Source: Spirochaetales bacterium Spiro_02 (GTDB lineage Bacteria; Spirochaetota; Spirochaetia; Sphaerochaetales; Sphaerochaetaceae). Taken from it: DNA of 64,000 nt. Below the pieces are notes generated by a model. That model was not told where the DNA came from. It made no database searches and saw only the letters and a list, made by a program, of their open reading frames with translations. Positions 1 through 8,399 of this stretch are shown here, in pieces. The DNA lies in the NCBI GenBank assembly GCA_001604275.1, contig LVBD01000069.1:1-64000 (forward strand), in the 5' to 3' direction. Position 1 is the stretch's first letter. Each line of letters starts with the position of its first letter. The translations under genes and the position numbers were made by a program.

Positions 1-3000
1 GGGGGTAGAGGCAATATATTTCTGTTCAAACTGATCAAGCGGCATCGGCTTGTCGAAATAATACCCCTGCGCATAGTCGCAGTTCATCTCGCGAAGGATC
101 GACAGCTGTCCGCTCGTCTCGACACCCTCGGCTACGCAAGCCACTTCCAGCGCTCCGCACATATCGATGATATGGCGTACCAGAATCTTCGTACGTTCGT
201 TGACCTCCAGATCGTTGACAAGGCTTCGATCCAGCTTCAGCGTATGGAACGGTACGGCTGACAGAATCGACATGCTCGTATATTTCGACCCGAAATCGTC
301 AAGAGAAATGGGGAATCCCTGTTCCTGGATCCTGGCGCCGATTTCCGCGACAAGCTCCCGCTCCATTTCTCCGATGCTCTCTGTGATCTCGATTTCGATC
401 AATTCCCTCGGAACGCAATACTTGCTCTGTATGGACACCATTTCGTCGACCAACCCCGCCTCCAGCAATGTGATCCGGGAGAAATTCAGCGAAACAGGGA
501 TGACTTCTCTTCCCGTCTTGATCCAGCGTTCAAGCGACCTGCACACCTGCTCGAAGATATACAAATCCACATATTTGATCACCTTCGCTTTTTCCAGCAC
601 AGGGATGAACATGCTTGGCGGAATCAATCCGTGTTCCTCGGACCAGTAGCGGCATAGCGCCTCGGCCCCATACAGTTTTCCTGTATCGATGGTATACTTG
701 GGCTGCAGATACATCAGGAAGGAACCTGACTCGATACTTTTTTGCAGCCGTTCCAATCGTACGGGATCGAAATGCTTTCCGGAAGTCGCAACAGCAGTGT
801 AGTACTGCTGCTTCTCCATGTTCATCAGCTCATCGGCATGGGAAATCAGCGTCTCGACATCGGGCGAAACATCCGACCAAGTATGTCCGATCGAAACCGA
901 TAGAGCTTCCATATCCTTGCGAAGCTTCTGGATCAAATCGATGAACACCCCCTGATCGATTCCCTCGCAGATGACGACGAACTCGTCGCCATCGCGACGG
1001 AACACGTCATACCCCGAGAAACGATTGCGCAACGCACGGCCTACTCCAGTGACCCGGCTATCGCCCAGCGAATGCCCGTAGTCGAGATTCGTCTGCTTCA
1101 GTCCGTTGATATCCGCGATCAGCACGCCGACCGTCTTCGGTTCGATCCGCCCAAGCTCCGCGAGCCGCCGGACATAGCTGCTCCGATTGGGCAGTCCGGT
1201 CAGGGTGTCATGATACCCCATCGTCGCCAATTCCACCTGCATCCGACGCTTGATGATCTCCTCTATGATGAAATACGAAAGGGAATCGAGCGTAGAAAGA
1301 TCGTTGCGATGGAAGGTAGGATCGTCCATGCCGAGGAACCCGACCAGCTTATCCTTGATATACAGCGGCGTCGCATACAGGGAATCCACGCCGTTCCGCT
1401 TCAGGACCTCGTATTCCTCAGGATCTTCGTCATCCTTCAGGCTGTCGACATCGTCGATGACCAACGATTCCTTCTTGCTGAACTTGATCAGCCAGCGCCG
1501 GAGCATCGTCGGAGGAATCGTCTGGATGGGACGGGACGCCACCATCTCGGCATGCCATTCATACGTGTTCCTAGCCGAAGTGGCCGATGCGTCGAGCTCG
1601 AAGATGTATGCTCGCTTGGCGGCATAGAACGTTCCGAGTTTCTCCAGCACCAGATTCACCGCCGTATCGAGATTCTCCGCGGAGACAAGCGCTCCGATGC
1701 TCTCGATGATCACCTGAGACCTGTCCAGCCGATCCCGGAGCGACTGGCTCACACTCTCCTTCTCAGTGATATCAAGCGCAAACTCGATCCTCGCCGTTCT
1801 TCCTCCCCAGTCGATCAACTTGTCCTTGAGCAGGAAATGCCGACCGACCAGTGCATTGGTGAATTCCCAGGCATAGAATTCATCGTAGCGTAGCCTGTCA
1901 TTCGTACAATACGGACATGGCGAAGACCGCCCCTGTAGCAATGCGAAGCAGGGCTTTCCGATATAGTCGTCATCATGCAGATGGAAATAGTTCCTTCCCG
2001 ATCGATTCACATACAGCAGTTCGTATGTCACGGGATCGCTGACATAGATGATCTCATCCATCACATCGACCAGATGCGTGCATTCGCTTCGAGAATCCTC
2101 CTCGAAGCGAAGACTGACCAGGCACGACCGTCGATCCCATAGCGTGAATCGCGAGAATGTCGCGCTTGCAAGCGACCCATCATGGAGGGAAAGAACGGTA
2201 CTTCCTCCATTCTTGAACCGGTCGGACAGGAGCGGACAGTCGGCGCAAGGTTCGGGGTTGCCACGGATGGCCTGATGACAGAAAGATCCGACGGAAGCCG
2301 CAGGAAACCGACGCGCGACCTTGTCATTGCAGAAAGTCAGACGATAGTCCGTCGCGTCGATGACGAACGACGCTGCGTCGACATGGTTGGACAATATGGA
2401 AAACAGCCGTTGGTTCTCCTGGTCGTGGATCAGCAGCAATCCCGTCAGTTTCGCAAACTGGGACAGCCCGACCATTTCATCGTACGACGGAAGCACGCCC
2501 GATTCGAATTGCTCGAATCCCAGCAGCGCCTTGCGGCGTCCCCGCTCCATGATCATGAAGAACAGTACTGACAGCGATCCCCTGCTCTTGACGAATTCTT
2601 CGAACGCATTCCTACCCGGCAGTTTCCTGACATCGGGACAGAAGAAGATATCGTTGTCGTCGAAATAATTCTTTAGTTCGGAATAGTCCATTGACGCAAT
2701 TCTCCGCCCCCATTCACGGGCGGAGGGAACCCCATCATCACACCATTCGAACGTATTGGAGAAAAAGGCGTCGTCTCCACTGTATTCATAGATGATGCCC
2801 CGACCTGCCCCGATCAAATGCCCCGCCGTCCCCAACAGGGAGTGAAGCGCCTGATTCAAATCGGAAAATTCATTGGATGCCTTGAAAAAACAGTCCGCCA
2901 GACGATCGCGGAACAGTTTCTGACGCATCACGGAGTCATCGATCAGCAGCGGAGCCGGAGGGCCATCGACATGAGGGTTCATAGCCTGTTCGACCATCGC

Positions 3001-5214
3001 CGAGTAGATCACGTAGCAGTTCTTGCCCAGCCGCTTCGCAAAATAGAGCGCGGTATCAGCCTTCTGGAAAAGTCCCTCGAACGTCGCGACAGGGTCCTCC
3101 TCCGACTTGATCACGATTCCGATACTGGCGGAAAGTTCGTAACGCGGCGTATTGCTCCTTCCGACGTCGAACAACGTGGCGAGGATATTCGATGCACGGC
3201 GCCGCACCGACCATTCGTCTATCGCATCGGAGAAGAACACACAGAACTCGTCTCCCCCGATCCTTCCCACGATATCGTCAGGTCCGGTGTTCTCCAACAG
3301 CACCCGAACCATCTGGTTCAGCACGAAATCCCCGTACAGGTGCCCCATCGAATCGTTCACAAGCTTGAAGTCGTCGATATCGATCACAGCCAGGCTTCCC
3401 GTCACGGTCTGTTCCGACAGACGAGCGTCAATCAGTCGGGCGGTCATCCTGCGGTTGTACAGTTGCGTCAGGGAATCGCGATTCGCAGAATCGGCCGCTT
3501 CCAGCAACGTCCGTTTCTGGGTGTCGATGTCCTGCAGAGTCCCCACGGCACGGATCGGTTCTCCGGTACCGCCGAAAACAGTGGTGGCGATCATCCGGAA
3601 CCAGATCGACTCTTCTTCGGCTTTTTTCAGCCGCAACTCGAGTTCAAACGACGACTTGCCTTTCTCCAGGCCATGGAAGCTGTCGAGGAAATTCTGGGCG
3701 TCCCGCTGGTCGACGATTCCAGACTGTACGGCGTTCTCAGGGAAATTTCCTGTGACCGGTTCCCTTCCCAGTTTCCTTGTGAACGTATGGGAGAAATAGA
3801 CCGACCGATCGCGGATGTTCCAATCGAAGATGATATCCTCCGTCTGATCGAGGATCAGGTCATACCGCCGCTTGGTCAACTGGAGCTGTTCCTCGACCTG
3901 CTTGAGCGACGAGATATTGACGAACGTGGAATGGACGCATTCGCCTTCGTCATCATCCCCACCGAGTTCCGCATTGAACAGCACCCACTTCAAGGAACTG
4001 TCGGCGCAGACCAGGCGCAGATACTCGGTCGATGTCCGGATGCCGTCGGCAAGCGAACCGACCACATCGCCCATGCGGACGAGATCGGCTGGATAGATCA
4101 GCGACGCAAGCTTGTCGCCGACACGGGCTTTCAGCTCCTCGGCGCTGTATCCGACCAACTGCAGGAACCCCGGGTTCATGAAAATGATCGGCCATCCGTC
4201 CTGTCGCAGAAACCTGCAGATTCCTCCCGGCAGAATATCGGAGATACGGTTCATGTCATGGTTTGCCTGATCGAGCCGCTTCCGATCCTTACTATGGAGC
4301 CACAGAACATAGGATACCAATATGATGAACAGGATCGCGAATACTCCGAACGCCTCCAGCACATGCTTGAAAATTTCCCACGTCCTGGCGCTCATGATAT
4401 CCTGCGGCATGATGGTCATGAGATACCACCCGCCGACTCCGATCGGAAGATATTCCATCAGCACGTCATGCCCGTCCAGACGGAACGGAATGGAACCGTT
4501 TCCGTTACGGTCCTGGATAGCATGTATCCGCTCGGCGATGTCCGTCGATGCATGAGCGCTCAGGAACTCGCCAAAGTTCGAACCTGCTTCCACCGCATTC
4601 GGGGAGTCCAGCAATATCGTGCCGTCACGACCGATAAGATAGCTGTATCCACGACCGTCGAATTCCTGAGCGGGAAGCAACGGAAGCAACTGTTCGACCG
4701 GATAGGATCCGACGACCACTCCCGCCTGCAGGTCATCCTTGAACACCGATGTCGCCACGACGACAGAACCGGTATCCGCGTCAAAGGAGAGAACTGCCTG
4801 CGGATCATCCGCCCGAGCGACGAGCGCCTGCTGGAAATACTGTTTTTCGGAAAGGCTCCTGTCCGTAGGCCCCGAAGCGTCCCAGACAGTACCGGAAATA
4901 TCTGCGAACACGATGTTCTGGAAATGGGTGAACCGCGCCTCTGCCGCATAGGATGCCGATTTGGGTCGTAGAACGCCGGTCTCGAACGCCTTGCCAAGGA
5001 AGTCCGAAATGTTCAGCAGAGCACGAAGATCATCGTCCAAACGCGAAGAGAGCTGTCCGACGCCATGGGAAGAAACATCCTCCAGCGACTGGTTCACATC
5101 AGCGCGGATCGCGACGCTCAGCCGTGTCCGGTAGAACACCAGCGTAGTGACTATCACCACTATGGCGAGAACGATGAGTGTAACAATGATATTCCTGACG
5201 ACCTTTCCCCTCAT
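1..5214 (-). CDS. Giant membrane-bound c-di-GMP protein with two GGDEF domains and one EAL domain (3' end cut by window edge)
   Basis: A single frame runs unbroken for 1738 codons from the ATG at 5214 to the window edge. Order: TM helix (residues 8-28), dCache-like periplasmic sensor (about 30-280), TM helix (285-308), two PAS domains (320-560), GGDEF with intact GGDEF at 653-657, GAF (about 755-915), two PAS domains each with a C-x2-C (near 990 and 1100), a second GAF (1165-1310), a second GGDEF reading DGDEF at 1408-1412, and EAL with EALCR at 1518. The EAL signatures EITES, DDFGS, KLDRS and EGVET are present, so c-di-GMP hydrolysis is expected. The first GGDEF looks able to make c-di-GMP; the second carries a first-Gly substitution and may be weak or regulatory. 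No RxxD inhibitory site is seen five residues before GGDEF-1. Only the last few EAL residues should be missing. The ATG has no Shine-Dalgarno of its own (see leader ORF). Confidence 0.9.
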   Translation of the reverse strand, partial: MRGKVVRNIIVTLIVLAIVVIVTTLVFYRTRLSVAIRADVNQSLEDVSSHGVGQLSSRLDDDLRALLNISDFLGKAFETGVLRPKSASYAAEARFTHFQNIVFADISGTVWDASGPTDRSLSEKQYFQQALVARADDPQAVLSFDADTGSVVVATSVFKDDLQAGVVVGSYPVEQLLPLLPAQEFDGRGYSYLIGRDGTILLDSPNAVEAGSNFGEFLSAHASTDIAERIHAIQDRNGNGSIPFRLDGHDVLMEYLPIGVGGWYLMTIMPQDIMSARTWEIFKHVLEAFGVFAILFIILVSYVLWLHSKDRKRLDQANHDMNRISDILPGGICRFLRQDGWPIIFMNPGFLQLVGYSAEELKARVGDKLASLIYPADLVRMGDVVGSLADGIRTSTEYLRLVCADSSLKWVLFNAELGGDDDEGECVHSTFVNISSLKQVEEQLQLTKRRYDLILDQTEDIIFDWNIRDRSVYFSHTFTRKLGREPVTGNFPENAVQSGIVDQRDAQNFLDSFHGLEKGKSSFELELRLKKAEEESIWFRMIATTVFGGTGEPIRAVGTLQDIDTQKRTLLEAADSANRDSLTQLYNRRMTARLIDARLSEQTVTGSLAVIDIDDFKLVNDSMGHLYGDFVLNQMVRVLLENTGPDDIVGRIGGDEFCVFFSDAIDEWSVRRRASNILATLFDVGRSNTPRYELSASIGIVIKSEEDPVATFEGLFQKADTALYFAKRLGKNCYVIYSAMVEQAMNPHVDGPPAPLLIDDSVMRQKLFRDRLADCFFKASNEFSDLNQALHSLLGTAGHLIGAGRGIIYEYSGDDAFFSNTFEWCDDGVPSAREWGRRIASMDYSELKNYFDDNDIFFCPDVRKLPGRNAFEEFVKSRGSLSVLFFMIMERGRRKALLGFEQFESGVLPSYDEMVGLSQFAKLTGLLLIHDQENQRLFSILSNHVDAASFVIDATDYRLTFCNDKVARRFPAASVGSFCHQAIRGNPEPCADCPLLSDRFKNGGSTVLSLHDGSLASATFSRFTLWDRRSCLVSLRFEEDSRSECTHLVDVMDEIIYVSDPVTYELLYVNRSGRNYFHLHDDDYIGKPCFALLQGRSSPCPYCTNDRLRYDEFYAWEFTNALVGRHFLLKDKLIDWGGRTARIEFALDITEKESVSQSLRDRLDRSQVIIESIGALVSAENLDTAVNLVLEKLGTFYAAKRAYIFELDASATSARNTYEWHAEMVASRPIQTIPPTMLRRWLIKFSKKESLVIDDVDSLKDDEDPEEYEVLKRNGVDSLYATPLYIKDKLVGFLGMDDPTFHRNDLSTLDSLSYFIIEEIIKRRMQVELATMGYHDTLTGLPNRSSYVRRLAELGRIEPKTVGVLIADINGLKQTNLDYGHSLGDSRVTGVGRALRNRFSGYDVFRRDGDEFVVICEGIDQGVFIDLIQKLRKDMEALSVSIGHTWSDVSPDVETLISHADELMNMEKQQYYTAVATSGKHFDPVRLERLQKSIESGSFLMYLQPKYTIDTGKLYGAEALCRYWSEEHGLIPPSMFIPVLEKAKVIKYVDLYIFEQVCRSLERWIKTGREVIPVSLNFSRITLLEAGLVDEMVSIQSKYCVPRELIEIEITESIGEMERELVAEIGARIQEQGFPISLDDFGSKYTSMSILSAVPFHTLKLDRSLVNDLEVNERTKILVRHIIDMCGALEVACVAEGVETSGQLSILREMNCDYAQGYYFDKPMPLDQFEQKYIASTP

Positions 5215-5240
5215 ACGGCCGACATTCGGGACAACAACAT
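5211..5240 (-). CDS. Nine-codon leader ORF overlapping the start of the giant GGDEF/EAL gene
   Basis: ATG at 5240 encodes MLLSRMSAV and stops with a TGA that overlaps the giant gene's ATG (ATGA). It is preceded by a strong GGAGGGGG about 6 nt upstream, whereas the giant gene lacks a Shine-Dalgarno. This arrangement suggests translational coupling. A possible -10 (TATACT, 5281-5276) lies upstream, within the short inverted repeat AGTGC/GCACT. The function is inferred; the peptide itself may be irrelevant. Confidence 0.5.
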   Translation of the reverse strand: MLLSRMSAV

Positions 5241-5354
5241 GGGTTTCCCCCTCCAGGTGCAAATGGATTAGTGCAAGTATACACGCACTTGCGCACAAAT
5301 GCTAGGAAAACGGAGGAAATATCACGCTATCGGCGACTATTCAGAACCGTATAT

Positions 5355-5978
5355 TCATTTGTCGTCATCGAGCACTTCGGCCTCCCCTTCGATATAGGTA
5401 GGGGATGACGAGGAACGGCCGAACCGGCGCGCGACAGTTCTGAGCCGGAACGCCCAAACGATGAATCCTATTCCACCGGCCAGGACAAGGATGCCGACGA
5501 CCCGCACCACAAGACGTCCGACGCTTTGTGGAAACAGGAACATCAGCAATGCAAAAACCAGGGAAAGGACTCCTTCCGTGACCAGTCCGGACAACGACAG
5601 TCCGCTTCCACGGAGCGAGAAAGCATCCCAGAAGGCGATGATCGCCGACAGAACCAGCTGGATGCCGATGATGTACAGGAGCGCGACTACCGTCACCTTC
5701 GCGGACAGGACCGGTAGGAACAGCACCAAAAGACCGACTGCAATGCCGAGCACACCCTTGAAGATCGTCACGCGCTTGCTGCTGACGCCGAATGTATAGG
5801 AATTGAGCTCCACCAGCGTCAATGTTCCGGAAACGATGGCAAGGAGTCCCATGATGATGACGGCGACTTTCACGAAGCTCTCCGTAGCGAACAGCATGTA
5901 GCATCCGAGCGCGCAGACCAGTAATCCCACGAACAGCGCAAACCACCAATGAGCTTTCATCGCATTCGTCATTTTCAT
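5355..5978 (-). CDS. HdeD/DUF308-like integral membrane protein
   Basis: This 207-residue protein is mostly hydrophobic, with about six membrane segments and a charged C-terminal tail (residues 180-207), as in the HdeD/DUF308 family. HdeD in enterobacteria is linked to acid resistance, but most members have no assigned biochemical role and I infer none here. The ATG at 5978 is chosen because AAAGGAG lies about 7 nt upstream. It is monocistronic, divergent from the HAD phosphatase gene. Confidence 0.75.
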   Translation of the reverse strand: MKMTNAMKAHWWFALFVGLLVCALGCYMLFATESFVKVAVIIMGLLAIVSGTLTLVELNSYTFGVSSKRVTIFKGVLGIAVGLLVLFLPVLSAKVTVVALLYIIGIQLVLSAIIAFWDAFSLRGSGLSLSGLVTEGVLSLVFALLMFLFPQSVGRLVVRVVGILVLAGGIGFIVWAFRLRTVARRFGRSSSSPTYIEGEAEVLDDDK

Positions 5979-6001
5979 TCCGCATCTCCTTTCGCCCGCC
6001 C

Positions 6002-6030
6002 TTGTGCAGGGCTTCAGGTTCGTCTATAGT
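6002..6030 (+). promoter_or_regulatory. Candidate sigma-70 promoter for the HAD phosphatase gene
   Basis: TTGTGC at 6002-6007, a 17-bp spacer, then TATAGT at 6025-6030. This would give a leader of about 80 nt before the ATG at 6116. Assigned by sequence match only. Confidence 0.5.
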
Positions 6031-6115
6031 GTTATGCAAATCATCGCAGATGTCTCGGTCAAAGTAAAGCGGATACCGTCCGTCCGTCGCGAAGAAACCA
6101 CCCGGGAGGAAGCCA

Positions 6116-6814
6116 ATGTACCGTTATCTGTTGTTCGATGCCGACGGAACGCTGTTCGACTTCGATAGCGCTGAGACCTATGCGTTCGACGCTACATGCC
6201 GGGAATTCGACATACAGCCGACCGAACATGCGCTTCAGGCATACAAGGAAGCAAACCGACAGATATGGAGGGAGTTCGAGATCGGAACCATCGATATCGA
6301 CAATCTGCAGGTCGAACGGTTCGCCAGATTCTTCGTATCGCAATCGATCGATAGGAACCCCGTCGACGCGGGCAAGCGATTCACCGACCATCTTGCATCG
6401 GCGGGAACGCTCTATCCGGAAACGATTCCGTTGCTGGATGAACTGCGCGGACGCGGATACGTCCTCTCGCTGATCACGAACGGGATATCGCGGGTACAGC
6501 GAGGAAGGCTGAAACAGTCCGATACCTGCGGATATTTCGAAGTAGTGTGCATCAGCGAAGAAATCGGGGCACAGAAACCGCGGAAGGAATTCTTCGATAC
6601 ATTCTTCGAGCTCGCGCGTCTTTCCGAAGACGAACGCCGGAACTGTCTGGTAATCGGCGACAGTCTGACAAGCGACATCCAGGGAGGCAACGACGCCGGC
6701 ATCGATACCTGCTGGTATAATCCGCAGGGACGGATGGGGGATCCGGAGATCATCCCGACATACGAGATAGGTCTGCTTCAGGAATTGCTGACGCTGCTCC
6801 CGCCGCTACGATGA
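6116..6814 (+). CDS. HAD-family phosphatase, YjjG-like
   Basis: A 232-residue HAD-superfamily phosphohydrolase. Motif I is DADGT with the nucleophile Asp8 and acid Asp10, motif II is in LITNG, the motif III lysine lies in QKPRKEF, and motif IV is GDSLTSD. A helical cap sits between motifs I and II. The overall pattern resembles YjjG, a 5'-nucleotidase acting on non-canonical pyrimidine nucleotides, so house-cleaning nucleotide hydrolysis is the best guess; the substrate is not fixed by sequence. GGAGGAAGCC precedes the ATG. It is convergent with the FKBP lipoprotein gene, with a 7-bp gap. Confidence 0.85.
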   Translation: MYRYLLFDADGTLFDFDSAETYAFDATCREFDIQPTEHALQAYKEANRQIWREFEIGTIDIDNLQVERFARFFVSQSIDRNPVDAGKRFTDHLASAGTLYPETIPLLDELRGRGYVLSLITNGISRVQRGRLKQSDTCGYFEVVCISEEIGAQKPRKEFFDTFFELARLSEDERRNCLVIGDSLTSDIQGGNDAGIDTCWYNPQGRMGDPEIIPTYEIGLLQELLTLLPPLR

Positions 6815-6821
6815 CCGGCAG

Positions 6822-7709
6822 TCACTTCGTGTCCGTGATCGCCTGTAGCTCCGCGTCGACGATCAGCAACGTATTGGGCTCTATCACCGAACCACCGGAA
6901 ATACCGTATCCAAGCTCGGGAGATATCCAGAACCGGTACTTCGACCCGACGGGCATCAGCTGCAACCCCTCCTTGAACCCTTCGACCACAAGCCATGAGA
7001 TATTGAAGGTATCGGAGCTTCCCCGTACATACGTGCTATCGATGACCGTTCCGTTCAGCAGGGATATCTGATAGTCGACAGTAACGGTGTCGGTAGCCGA
7101 CGGTTTATCGCCGGATCCTTCGGACAGCACCTTGTACTGCAAACCCGATGCCGTATACCTGACACCGTCTGCGGTCATGTTCTTAGCAAGAAAATCCTGG
7201 GACATCTTCAGGTTGTTCGCAGCCAGTTCATTTACCTTGGCATGGAGCGTTTCCATGATCAGCGTCTGGAAACGGCTGAACAGTTCCCTCGTCTCCTCCT
7301 CGGTGAAATAGCTCGCCCTGCCGTTGCCGGCATCGAGGACACCTTTGAGCACGTACCCGATGTTGGTATCGACGCCGTTTCCCTGAGCGAGAATCCGGAG
7401 CGCGGAGGCCATCGTCGCATAGCCATAGACATAGCTCATCTGTTCGCTGAACTCCGTCGGTCGCGGAAGATCCTCGAAGTCGGAAAGCAGGCGTGTCCCG
7501 CCGGAAGAAGCATCGGCGGAATCAGCCGACACGGAAGCGGAAGCATCGGGAAGCGAGACCGAAATCTTGGCATTGACCGAAGTCCGCTGGGAGGCCGGGG
7601 TCGGGGTGATAGCGACGGCGCTCTCTTGTGCGTCCTTGGAGCAACCCACAAGCGATATGGTGCATGCGACGCACATGAATACCGCCGTAAGTACATGAAG
7701 TCTCTTCAT
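6822..7709 (-). CDS. FKBP-type peptidyl-prolyl isomerase lipoprotein
   Basis: 295 residues. The signal peptide ends in a lipobox (SLVGC), then comes a low-complexity Ser/Ala/Asp linker, a helical FKBP-N/dimerisation region (about 85-190) and a C-terminal FKBP domain (about 200-295) with typical VTVDYQISLLNG and PVGSKYRFWIS segments. This is the Mip/FkpA layout, so it probably acts as a folding catalyst or chaperone in the periplasm, membrane-anchored. The ATG at 7709 follows AAAGGAA by about 8 nt and places the signal peptide correctly. A longer in-frame start at 7829 would bury the signal sequence and is not used. Confidence 0.88.
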   Translation of the reverse strand: MKRLHVLTAVFMCVACTISLVGCSKDAQESAVAITPTPASQRTSVNAKISVSLPDASASVSADSADASSGGTRLLSDFEDLPRPTEFSEQMSYVYGYATMASALRILAQGNGVDTNIGYVLKGVLDAGNGRASYFTEEETRELFSRFQTLIMETLHAKVNELAANNLKMSQDFLAKNMTADGVRYTASGLQYKVLSEGSGDKPSATDTVTVDYQISLLNGTVIDSTYVRGSSDTFNISWLVVEGFKEGLQLMPVGSKYRFWISPELGYGISGGSVIEPNTLLIVDAELQAITDTK

Positions 7710-7868
7710 GGTTTCAGTTCCTTTATACTCACGGGCAATCGGTTCGAATGGCGTCCACCCTCCCTCACCCCGGATACGGATGTCCGTCATATGAGCCGAT
7801 ACTAGTGAAAATGTAACCCACAAACGCACAAACGTCCAGAAGAAAACCGTCCATGCGCACCGTTTCCA

Positions 7869-8399
7869 TCAGAACACGCTGTTCCCCTGGCTGTCGATCG
7901 CCACGAGGACCGGGAACGCCTCGACTTGGAGAAGCAACATCGCTTCCGGGCCGAGATCGGCGAACGCGACAGTCCTCGCACTTTTGACTTTCGAGGCGTA
8001 CAGCGCCCCGCACCCGCCGTACGCCTGCAGGTATACGGCCTTGTTGCGGATGATTGCATCGACGACAGATGCGGAACGGGGTCCCTTGCCCACCATGCCG
8101 GCCAGACCGAGATCAAGCAACGCAGGGGCGAACGGATCCATACGCGCGCTGGTGGTCGGTCCGCAAGACCCGATCGGGAATCCGTCGGGAGCGGGAGAAG
8201 GCCCCATATAGTAGATCATCCTTCCTTCCAGATCGACAGGCAGCGACTCGCCGGCATCCAGCATCGAGACCAGTCTGCGATGCGCCTGGTCCCGAGCGAC
8301 AAGCAATGTACCGTCAAGCGTCACAAGATCGAATGCATGCAGCTGCGCAAGAAGCGACTTGTCCGCCAGCGGTAGCAAAAGATGCGTTGCTGCAGACAT
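7869..8399 (-). CDS. Fumarate hydratase class I, beta subunit
   Basis: A 176-residue protein matching the beta/C-terminal domain of iron-sulfur hydro-lyases (fumarase or L-tartrate dehydratase beta). Features seen are IYYMGPSPAPDGFPIGSCGPTTS and GKGPRSASVVDAI-type segments (quoted only in part) and the conserved GGCGALYASKVK stretch. It pairs with the alpha subunit encoded directly upstream to interconvert fumarate and malate. The upstream stop and this start form TGATG, and GGAGG lies 6 nt before the ATG at 8399 (an adjacent ATG at 8402 is also possible). It is the last gene of the def operon. Confidence 0.85.
   Translation of the reverse strand: MSAATHLLLPLADKSLLAQLHAFDLVTLDGTLLVARDQAHRRLVSMLDAGESLPVDLEGRMIYYMGPSPAPDGFPIGSCGPTTSARMDPFAPALLDLGLAGMVGKGPRSASVVDAIIRNKAVYLQAYGGCGALYASKVKSARTVAFADLGPEAMLLLQVEAFPVLVAIDSQGNSVF

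Noticed and set aside
2818-4971. A 717-codon open frame on the plus strand
   Set aside because: It lies wholly antisense to the giant GGDEF/EAL gene, whose domains are clear; the plus frame shows no recognisable domain and is a product of high GC and codon bias.
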